Origin: Chloroflexota bacterium
GTDB lineage: Bacteria; Chloroflexota; Anaerolineae; UBA3071
Assembly: GCA_014383605.1 (NCBI GenBank)
Contig: JACNHM010000160.1
Location: 1-30,222, forward strand
Direction: 5' to 3'
DNA: 30,222 nucleotides
Each line of letters begins with the position of its first letter. Within the stretch, counting starts at the first letter, position 1. Of this stretch, positions 22,389 to 28,857 are shown in pieces. The notes under the pieces are model-generated. The model was not told the origin of the DNA and made no database searches. It saw only the letters and a list, made by a program, of their open reading frames with translations. The translations under genes and the position numbers were made by a program.

Positions 22389-24581
22389 ATGAGCAAACAA
22401 CGCCCTTTGAAGGCCATCATCTTGGCCGCCGGAAAAGGCCAGGCTGCTGATCTGGCCTCCTTTCCTCTGCTGCAACCCCTGGGGGAACGCAGGGTCATAG
22501 ACTACGTGGTGGAGAAAGCTCTGCGCTTCGTATCGTCGGAGGACCTGTACATCGTCGTCGGGCACCAGCGGGAGGAAGTGCAGTCGCACCTGGGGCCGGG
22601 CTACCGTTACGTGATCCAGGAAGAGCTCCGGGGCACCGGCCACGCCGTCCTGCAAGCCCGGCCTTTCCTCCAAGACTACGACGGCGACCTGCTCATTCTC
22701 TACGGCGATACGCCGCTGTTTCGGGCTGCATCGATCCGAGGGCTGATCAACCGTCATCGCCTGAAGGATGCCCACCTCACGCTGCTGGCGGCGGTCGTGC
22801 GTCAACCCCTGCCCTACGGGCGCATCATCCGCGATGCCACCGGGCGGATCATGGACATCATCGAACAGGTGGAAGCCTCCCGCGAGGTGCGGGAGATCCG
22901 CGAGCTGAACGTGGGCGCTTACGTCGTCCGCGCCGACGCACTGTTTCCCGCCCTTCGGCAGCTGACCCCGTCTGACATTGACGAGGAGTATAGGCTCACC
23001 GATTGTGCGCACCGTCTCATCCGCTCCGGCCTGCGAGTGGAGAGCTATCAAATCTACGACGAAGATGAGGTCCTGGGCATCAACACTGCCGACGACCTGC
23101 GGCAGGCGGAGTTCATCCTACAGAAGCGATTCTACCGACCGCGCCGCATCGAGGAGGAGAGCATCGTTCGCTTCGGCACGGGCGGCTGGCGGGCCATCAT
23201 CGGCGAGGGATTCACGCTGCACAACGTGCGTCGCCTGGCCCAGGCGTTGGCTAACGGGATCATTCGCCAGGGCCGCGAGGCACAGGGGGTCCTCATCGGC
23301 TATGACCGTCGTTTCCTCTCCGACCGCGCCGCCGAAGCGGCGGCCGAGGTCTTCGCTGGGAACAACATCCCCGTCATTTTGCTCGCCGAAGACGCTCCCA
23401 CGCCGCTCGTCACCTACGCCACCTGCACGCAGGGGACGGCGCTGGGCCTGGTCTTCACCGCCAGCCACAACCCGCCCGAATGGAACGGCCTGAAGGTCTT
23501 CCACACCGACGGCTCGTTGCTGCTGGACGAGGAGACGGAACTCATCGAAGCCGAGACCAACCGCCTCACCCCCGAAGAAGTGATCAAGATTGACCTGGCG
23601 CTGGGTCTGGAAACCGGGGTCGTGCGCCCGGCTGACTTCACCAATGAGTACGTGGACGCCGTGGAATCGTTGATTGACCTGCAGACCATCCGTCGCGCCG
23701 GCTTGAAGGTGATCCTGGATCCGATGTACGGGGTAGGCCAGGTCACGCTGGAGATCATTCTGACCGAAGCCCGCTGCCGGCTCACCACCATCCACGAACG
23801 GCGCGACCCGCTCTTCGGCGGACGCTCGCCAGCTCCCAACGTGGAAGCGCTGCGGTTGCTGATGCACACCATTCAGGACGGCGACTACGATCTGGGCCTG
23901 GCCACCGACGGCGATGCCGACCGGGTGGCCATCGTTGACGAGCGCGGCGAGTACATCCCTATCAACGACGTCTTGCTCTTGCTCTACCACTACCTTCACG
24001 CAGTACGTGGGGAACGGGGCGGCGTGGTGCGCAACGTGGCCACAACGCACCTTCTGGATCGCCTTGCAGCCCATCTCGGCGAGGAGTGCTGCGAAGTGCC
24101 CGTCGGTTTCAAGCACATAGCGGCGGCGATGAAACGGCATGACGCCCTGCTGGGCGGCGAGAGCAGCGGTGGCCTGACCATCCGAGGGCACATCCTGGGC
24201 AAGGACGGCATCTTTGCCGCCGCACTGGTGGTGGAGATGCTGGCCCGCACGGGCCAGAGGATTTGCGAACTGCTGGAGGCGATCTACGGTATCACCGGGC
24301 GGCTGTACGTCGTGGAGGACAACGTCCCGGCCACGTCCGAGATGAAGGTCATCATCCCCAGGCAACTGCGAGAGTCGAAGATCGAGCAGATCGGCCCCTA
24401 TCCTGTGCTCAGCGTCTCCTATCTTGACGGCACAAAGTTCCTGCTGGAAAACGACAACTGGGTACTGGTGCGCTTCTCGGGCACCGAGCCGGTGTTGCGC
24501 CTCTTCGCCGAGGCCGATACCCCGCAGAAAGCACAGGAGTTGATCCAGTGGACGAAGCGCTTCATCCGTCTCGAAGCCTGA
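22389..24581 (+). CDS. Fused GlmU-type nucleotidyltransferase and phosphohexomutase
   Basis: Two enzymes in one 730-residue chain. Residues 1-240 resemble the GlmU uridylyltransferase (AIILAAGKG, IQEELRGTGHAVLQ, LLILYGDTPLF, PYGRIIRDATGRIMDIIEQ, ELNVGAYVV, DEEYRLTD, GINTADD). Residues 255-730 are a phosphoglucomutase/phosphoglucosamine mutase: FGTGGWRAIIGEGFT, the phospho-Ser loop TASHNPPEWNGLKV with Ser 359, the metal loop DGDADR from residue 507, GGESSGGL and the phosphate-binding RFSGTEPVLRL. In the nucleotidyltransferase the Arg and Lys of the GKGTRM...PK signature are Ala 19 and Pro 26, so UTP handling may be changed or lost; the GDTP Asp and late Asn remain. No acetyltransferase domain. 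ATG 22389 is preferred over GTG 22377. Its end overlaps nagA by 34 bases. Confidence 0.88.
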   Translation: MSKQRPLKAIILAAGKGQAADLASFPLLQPLGERRVIDYVVEKALRFVSSEDLYIVVGHQREEVQSHLGPGYRYVIQEELRGTGHAVLQARPFLQDYDGDLLILYGDTPLFRAASIRGLINRHRLKDAHLTLLAAVVRQPLPYGRIIRDATGRIMDIIEQVEASREVREIRELNVGAYVVRADALFPALRQLTPSDIDEEYRLTDCAHRLIRSGLRVESYQIYDEDEVLGINTADDLRQAEFILQKRFYRPRRIEEESIVRFGTGGWRAIIGEGFTLHNVRRLAQALANGIIRQGREAQGVLIGYDRRFLSDRAAEAAAEVFAGNNIPVILLAEDAPTPLVTYATCTQGTALGLVFTASHNPPEWNGLKVFHTDGSLLLDEETELIEAETNRLTPEEVIKIDLALGLETGVVRPADFTNEYVDAVESLIDLQTIRRAGLKVILDPMYGVGQVTLEIILTEARCRLTTIHERRDPLFGGRSPAPNVEALRLLMHTIQDGDYDLGLATDGDADRVAIVDERGEYIPINDVLLLLYHYLHAVRGERGGVVRNVATTHLLDRLAAHLGEECCEVPVGFKHIAAAMKRHDALLGGESSGGLTIRGHILGKDGIFAAALVVEMLARTGQRICELLEAIYGITGRLYVVEDNVPATSEMKVIIPRQLRESKIEQIGPYPVLSVSYLDGTKFLLENDNWVLVRFSGTEPVLRLFAEADTPQKAQELIQWTKRFIRLEA

Positions 24582-25732
24582 AACACATCATCAACGGACG
24601 GGTCTACACGCCAGGCCGGGTTTTCGAACGGGGCGTGGTGACCATCGCCGGCGACAAAATCGTCGCTGTGGAAGAAGTGGTGTCGCCACCGGATGTCACC
24701 GGCGCCGAAGTGATTGACGCCACAGGCTTCCACGTGATCCCCGGCCTCATTGACCTCCACATCCACGGCCTGAGCGGTTTCGACGCTATGCAAGGCCAGA
24801 TCGCGGAGATCGCCGCTGAACTCCCCCGCCATGGCGTCACTGCTTTTCTGGCTTCGACCATCGCCTCCCCCATCGAGCGGCTGACTGAGCACCTGAAGGA
24901 GATGGCTGCCACCATCGCCGCCCGGCCGCCAGGTGCGCGCATTCTGGGTGTGCACATGGAGGGACCCTACCTCTCGCCCCAGCGCTCGGCGATGATGGAC
25001 CCCCGTCTCTTTCGCCCCTTTCGCTGGGAGGAATTCGAGCATCTGTTCGCGGCGAGCCAGGGACAGGTGAAGATGGTGACCCTGGCCCCCGAAGAGGGCG
25101 AGGCCTTGGGCGGCATCCCCCGCCTGATCGAGCGGGGCGTTGTGCCTGCCATCGGCCACTCCGACGCCACCTTCGAGCAGGTGGCTGAGGCAGTGCGGTT
25201 GGGATTGGCGCATGCCAGCCACACCTACAACGCCATGCGCGGCTTTCACCATCGAGCGCCGGGCACAGTGGGTGCCGTATGGCATTTCGACCAGATCACG
25301 GCCCAGGTCATCGCCGACGGCGTACACGTCCATCCCGCGGCCGTCGCACTGCTATTGCGGCTCAAAGGCCCCGAGCGGGTAGCCCTCATCAGCGATGCTG
25401 CTCCCATTGCCGGACTGCCGCCGGGCGAGTACACCTGGGGCGGGAAGCAACTCATCCTCGACGGACCGTCCTGTCATACCCCCGATGGCCGCCTGGCCGG
25501 GAGCTCGGCGCTGATGGATGCGGGCTTACGCACCCTGGTAGACGAGGTGGGACTCCCTCTGGAGACGGCATTGGTGACTGCCACCGCCGTGCCTGCCCGC
25601 GTCCTGTCGCTCAACAAGGGCGCGCTGGCCCCCGGCCGCGACGCTGACGTCGTCCTGCTGGACGAGGCGCTCCGGCCTCAATTGACCATGGTGGAAGGAG
25701 AGGTGGTTTGGCGTGCGCTTTCAGTCCATTGA
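24548..25732 (+). CDS. nagA: N-acetylglucosamine-6-phosphate deacetylase
   Basis: Amidohydrolase that removes acetate from GlcNAc-6-P, giving glucosamine-6-P, 394 residues. The barrel shows LIDLHIHG (His 71 and His 73), GVHMEGPYLSP with the metal-ligand Glu, AIGHSDAT, HTYNAMRGFHHR, VIADGVHVHPAA and ISDAAP, followed by the C-terminal VTATAVPARVLSLNKGALAPGRDADVVLLD. The GTG start has AGGAG at 24535-24539 and overlaps the mutase gene; its own stop overlaps the next gene's start by about 20 bases. The three genes are therefore coupled. It links MurQ and the kinases to the SIS deaminase. Confidence 0.95.
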   Translation: MDEALHPSRSLKHIINGRVYTPGRVFERGVVTIAGDKIVAVEEVVSPPDVTGAEVIDATGFHVIPGLIDLHIHGLSGFDAMQGQIAEIAAELPRHGVTAFLASTIASPIERLTEHLKEMAATIAARPPGARILGVHMEGPYLSPQRSAMMDPRLFRPFRWEEFEHLFAASQGQVKMVTLAPEEGEALGGIPRLIERGVVPAIGHSDATFEQVAEAVRLGLAHASHTYNAMRGFHHRAPGTVGAVWHFDQITAQVIADGVHVHPAAVALLLRLKGPERVALISDAAPIAGLPPGEYTWGGKQLILDGPSCHTPDGRLAGSSALMDAGLRTLVDEVGLPLETALVTATAVPARVLSLNKGALAPGRDADVVLLDEALRPQLTMVEGEVVWRALSVH

Positions 25733-27389
25733 GAAAACCCAGGATCGTATCCACTGGGGCGACGGCACCTTCTCCGACTACACCATCCTGAAGTTCCCCC
25801 CGACCGGCTTCCGCTTCCTGGACATTGACCAACAGGATCCCCAGGTCAAACTGCGGGACATCGCCTACCTGCGCTGGATCAAGGCCATCGGGCGGGGCGA
25901 GGCAGAGCCACGCATCGTGGCCTGGCGGCGGCTGGAGCGAGACCAGCCGGCATCCGAACTGTTCCCTGACGTGCATTGCCACACGGCGGCGGGCGAGGAG
26001 CTTTTCAGCGGCAACTCGCTGATCACGCACACCCTGCGCACGCTGCTGGGGCGCGGCTGGCTGCGCTACGAGGGAGGCCACTGGCAGGTGGTGGCGCCGG
26101 CCAGCCAGGCGACGTGGCAGCCGCGCGGCGAAGCGGTGCTGGCCCTGCTGGAGAGCGAGGGCCGCCTGCGCCTGGACTGTGGCCCCGGCGTCCGTCCGCC
26201 GCAGCGCACGGAGTTCGAGGTCTTCGACGTGATGAAGAACCTGATCCCCATCGGACGGCTGGGCTTCGTGCGCGACCTGGTATGGCGGGAGCGCCCGCGC
26301 GTCGCCTTCAACACCGCCTTCTTCCTGCTGGAACACAACGACTTCTTCAGCTTCCACTCCGGTTTGGGCGATCCCTTCGGCCTCTTCGTTCAGGACGGCG
26401 ACATCCTGCGCCCGCCGCTGTACCGGCGGGCGGCGCTCTTCCAGCGGGCCGACGGTTCCTGGCAAGCCGGGCTCTTCTCCATGGCCGACGTCAGCATCAC
26501 TCTGGCCGACGGCACGCGGCTAGTTTATGCAGAGGAGCGGAGGAGCGAGGGTGCAAGGGGGCTGCCGAGAATTCACCCCCGCACCCCTGCCCCTCTGCTT
26601 CACTGCTCAGACAGAGGGGAGAGGGCCCTGCCCTTCACCCTGAACGTCGCCGACGACGTGACCGTCTACACCCGCATCTATGGCACCGCCACGCATGGCC
26701 GCGCCCTGGGCCGCACGCCCTCCGCCCCAGGCCGGGTCGAGCTGACCATCGTGGATCAACGGGCGGTGGGTTGGCAGGAAGAGGGCGGGCTGGACATCCC
26801 GCAAAACGGCTTCGTGCTCTCCTTCGCTCCGGGGGTCTTGTCGCCGCAAGTCCAGGCCAGGCTGCGGGCCACGCTGCGCGCCCAGCCGTGGGTGAGCTAT
26901 CGCTTCGTGCGGGAGGAGTATCGGGACATGGTGCAGGCTCTGCAGGTGGGGCCGCTGCTCCTGAGAGACGGGCGGTCGGTTCTGACGCCGACGCGGCTGG
27001 CCGAGGAGGAGTTCTGGGTGGACCGGCGGGGCAACGACGGCCGCCTGCAGATCGGCGTGGTGCCCACCGAGTACCCGGACGACGTGGACAGGACGCGGGC
27101 CGGCCGCGTGGGGATCGGCGTGGACCGGGAGGGTCAGTTGGTGGTGGCTGGCGTGGTGGGCATCGAGCGACACGCCGCACCTCTCGACGCCGACAGCCGC
27201 GGCACCACGCTGGTCGAACTGGCGCAACTCCTCGCCGAGGCCGGCGCGGTGGAGGCGGTGAACCTCGACGGCGGCGGCTCCACCCAGATCTTCTTCCTCA
27301 GCGGCCTGACCACCGTGGCCGGCAACCGGCTGGGTCTGCCCGGCGTGCACTACGAGCGCATGGTGCCTTCCGTCGGTATATTGCTTTGA
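25713..27389 (+). CDS. Phosphodiester glycosidase family protein (NAGPA domain)
   Basis: 558 residues with a C-terminal phosphodiester glycosidase (NAGPA-like) domain. The hallmark NLDGGGSTQIFF and GVHYERMVPSVGILL end are present, with TTLVELAQLLAEAGAVEAVNLDGG before them, and FNTAFFLLEHNDFFSFHS and WVDRRGNDGRLQIGVV earlier. NAGPA proteins cleave GlcNAc-1-phosphodiesters, as in lysosomal uncovering enzyme, and some bacterial members act on wall polymers. There is no signal peptide, so it would act in the cytosol. About residues 272-306 are encoded by an inserted GC-rich repeat element (26529-26638). The start is GTG 25713 with GGAAGGAGAGG just upstream. A relic of a homologue is at 2920-2982. 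Confidence 0.82.
   Translation: MRFQSIEKTQDRIHWGDGTFSDYTILKFPPTGFRFLDIDQQDPQVKLRDIAYLRWIKAIGRGEAEPRIVAWRRLERDQPASELFPDVHCHTAAGEELFSGNSLITHTLRTLLGRGWLRYEGGHWQVVAPASQATWQPRGEAVLALLESEGRLRLDCGPGVRPPQRTEFEVFDVMKNLIPIGRLGFVRDLVWRERPRVAFNTAFFLLEHNDFFSFHSGLGDPFGLFVQDGDILRPPLYRRAALFQRADGSWQAGLFSMADVSITLADGTRLVYAEERRSEGARGLPRIHPRTPAPLLHCSDRGERALPFTLNVADDVTVYTRIYGTATHGRALGRTPSAPGRVELTIVDQRAVGWQEEGGLDIPQNGFVLSFAPGVLSPQVQARLRATLRAQPWVSYRFVREEYRDMVQALQVGPLLLRDGRSVLTPTRLAEEEFWVDRRGNDGRLQIGVVPTEYPDDVDRTRAGRVGIGVDREGQLVVAGVVGIERHAAPLDADSRGTTLVELAQLLAEAGAVEAVNLDGGGSTQIFFLSGLTTVAGNRLGLPGVHYERMVPSVGILL
26529..26638 (+). mobile_element. Palindromic, intergenic-type repeat inserted in frame in the glycosidase gene
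   Basis: A purine-rich arm (GCAGAGGAGC... from 26529, GGGTGCAAGGGG around 26549-26560) is followed by a pyrimidine-rich arm (CCCCCGCACCCCTGCCCCTC, 26576-26595, then TGC), which is its imperfect inverse; GCAGAGG at the left mirrors CCTCTGC at 26592-26598. A second purine tract (ACAGAGGGGAGAGGG) follows. Translation gives EERRSEGARGLPRIHPRTP, unlike the flanking protein. No stop codon is introduced. The exact ends are approximate. Confidence 0.55.
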
Positions 27390-27459
27390 TCCGATCGCAT
27401 TCAAGCCAAGATGGGGTGGACACCGGTCATCTTCGCCTGTCGGTCTGGCCCCGGGGCAG

Positions 27460-27749
27460 GGTTGGTGGCAGCAATGACGCTTTGAACGCCGAGGAGGTTT
27501 GCAACAGGCCAGCGCATTCTGCAGGAGGCTGCGGGCGTGGGGCCGGAGGAGGCAGAACGGGCTTTGCAGGCCACCGGCTACGAGGTCAAGCCCACGCTGG
27601 TGATGCTGCTTGCCGGCGTGGAGGAAGCACGGCGACGGTTGAGACAGGCGGCTGCAGCCTGTCCCCAGCTCTCCGATGCCGCCCAGGACAACGAATGCCG
27701 TTTGAACGACGGAGAGTGTCCGGATCTGGCATCGGTTTTGCCATCATAG
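27460..27749 (+). pseudogene. Decayed 3' end of a second murQ gene
   Basis: From 27510 the frame reads QRILQEAAGVGPEEAERALQATG followed by YEVKPTLVMLLAGVEEARRRL, matching the C-terminus of the intact MurQ (LRILQEATGVDAEAAKRALAATGNHVKPALVMLLAGV). The upstream sequence in the same frame contains a TGA (27483-27485), and AACGCC just after it suggests a frameshift of the ANAKL stretch. The N-terminal three quarters are absent. The DNA is clearly diverged from the intact gene, so it is an old paralogue or transferred copy, not a recent duplication. The last 33 residues before TAG are unrelated. Bases 27390-27460 show no recognisable feature. Confidence 0.78.
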
Positions 27750-27763
27750 GGGTGTGCCCGAAT

Positions 27764-27792
27764 TTGACAACACCAAGATTGTGTAATATAAT
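27764..27792 (+). promoter_or_regulatory. Consensus sigma-70 promoter of the tetR gene
   Basis: TTGACA at 27764-27769, exactly 17 bases of spacer, then TATAAT at 27787-27792, a full match to the consensus at both hexamers. Transcription would begin near 27799, 46 bases before the ATG. Confidence 0.88.
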
Positions 27793-27806
27793 ATAGCGAG
27801 CGTTAG
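27792..27806 (+). promoter_or_regulatory. Operator-like element overlapping the tetR transcription start
   Basis: TATAGCGAGCGTTAG spans the end of the -10 and the predicted start site. Its core is an imperfect palindrome (TA-n-CG-nn-CG-n-TA). The same 15-base element recurs at 28491-28505 with 13 matches. Placement fits autorepression by the TetR protein. Confidence 0.55.
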
Positions 27807-27844
27807 ATAAAGACCTGGCTCATTCTGCTTCGAAAGGCTATCTC

Positions 27845-28447
27845 ATGGAAGAGCGAACAGCCCGGGATGCAATCTTGCGGGCAGCGAGGAACCTCTTCAC
27901 CAGCAAGGGATTCGCAAGCACTGCGGTGCGGGAAATCTGTCAAGAGGCAGGTGTGACTGCACCCGTGCTTTACTATCACTTCGGCAGCAAAGAGGGGCTC
28001 TTCGAGGCCGTCGTGGAGGACACCCTCACCCTGGATGGCTTCCACGCCCTGCTCCGACAGGAGGTCGCTGCGCCCTCCGATCCCTGGGCCAGGCTGCGGG
28101 CCTACGTTGGCACCTACCTGACGCACTTCCCCACCCACGTCCTGAATCCCGGCCTGCACCTGAACAACTCCACCCAGCTCCATGGAGCCAGCCTCCGCCA
28201 GCTCAGCTCGGGCATCGAAGCCATCTTCCAACTGGCCAGGGAGATCCTCCAGGCAGGGATAGCAGCCGGCCAGTTCCGGGAGGTGGACGTTGACACCATG
28301 GCTGCCTGTCTCATGGGCACCATTGATTCCTTCGTGCGGGCGCAGGTCTATCTGGGGGTGGAGTATGACTTGGAAGAAGTCGCTGAGTGCATCGTGGACC
28401 TGTTCAAGCGCGGACTGGTGGCCGCTGATGCCCAATTGCCCTCGTGA
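27845..28447 (+). CDS. TetR/AcrR family transcriptional regulator
   Basis: DNA-binding repressor of 200 residues. The N-terminal helix-turn-helix domain is clear: RDAILRAARNLFTSKGFASTAVREICQEAGVTAPVLYYHFGSKEGLFEAV (about residues 7-56). The C-terminal ligand-binding part (60-195) is helical and unassigned; it begins VVEDTLTLDGFHALL and is fairly short-range conserved only. The ATG has AAAGG nearby. Its promoter is a perfect sigma-70 consensus, and operator-like copies lie at its own start site and after its stop, suggesting control of itself and of the downstream protease region. The inducer is unknown. Confidence 0.9.
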   Translation: MEERTARDAILRAARNLFTSKGFASTAVREICQEAGVTAPVLYYHFGSKEGLFEAVVEDTLTLDGFHALLRQEVAAPSDPWARLRAYVGTYLTHFPTHVLNPGLHLNNSTQLHGASLRQLSSGIEAIFQLAREILQAGIAAGQFREVDVDTMAACLMGTIDSFVRAQVYLGVEYDLEEVAECIVDLFKRGLVAADAQLPS

Positions 28448-28462
28448 ACGTCGCTCCCTCAG

Positions 28463-28505
28463 ATAACATTTTTCCTTTTTCGGCGTCTAGTATAGTGAAC
28501 GTTAG
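28463..28505 (+). promoter_or_regulatory. Second promoter-operator unit downstream of tetR
   Basis: TATAGTGAACGTTAG (28491-28505) repeats the tetR operator element. At the same offset as in the tetR promoter, TCTAGT (28486-28491) replaces the -10 and ATAACA (28463-28468) the -35, with a 17-base spacer; each keeps four of six consensus bases. It would start transcription near 28498 toward the protease gene. Confidence 0.5.
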
Positions 28506-28575
28506 CAATATAGGCTCAGCAATTGATCGGGTTGACGGAAGCCACCTTCTCCCGTCCTGCCAACTGTCACATTCC

Positions 28576-28597
28576 TTCGACAGGGCTCAGGACAAGC
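28576..28597 (+). repeat. Dispersed 22-bp repeat (copy 2), non-coding
   Basis: Begins TTCGACAGGGCTCA and ends GACAAGC; 21 of 22 bases match the copy at 2210-2231. It lies in the 410-base gene-free stretch between tetR and the protease gene. Confidence 0.7.
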
Positions 28598-28691
28598 GTC
28601 GCCGCCAGTTTATGAGCCAGCACTCGGATGTCACTCCCGCAACAGGTTGGTGGTTGGATAGACTTATCAAGGAGGGTGGCCTTTGGCGTCA

Positions 28692-28815
28692 GATCCCTGC
28701 AGTCGGCAGGGAATCGTCCAGAAGAAGGGAGGTGACGTGGTGGTGCAAACCTGAGGATGGGCTTTGCCCAATGGAGACACACTCCAGGTGATGGCGGCTG
28801 TATTTGCCTGGAGTG
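28692..28815 (+). promoter_or_regulatory. Structured 5' leader of the protease gene
   Basis: Three hairpins in a row: CCCTGC/GCAGGG (28695-28711, with flanking GAT/ATC), TGGGC-ttt-GCCCA (28758-28770) and a perfect nine-pair stem CACTCCAGG/CCTGGAGTG (28780-28815). The last ends 30 bases before AAAGGAG. It resembles a folded regulatory leader, but I cannot assign it to any known riboswitch class. Confidence 0.45.
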
Positions 28816-28857
28816 CGAACAGTGCCTGATTGGCTAAATATCGAAAGGAGACAATCC

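Noticed and set aside
25976..27796. 606-codon + strand frame overlapping the phosphodiester glycosidase
   Set aside because: Different frame from the motif-bearing protein, rich in Ala/Gly/Arg/Pro, no recognisable domain.
28444..28791. 115-codon + strand frame after tetR
   Set aside because: It runs across an operator element, a dispersed repeat and leader hairpins, with no ribosome site and no family features.
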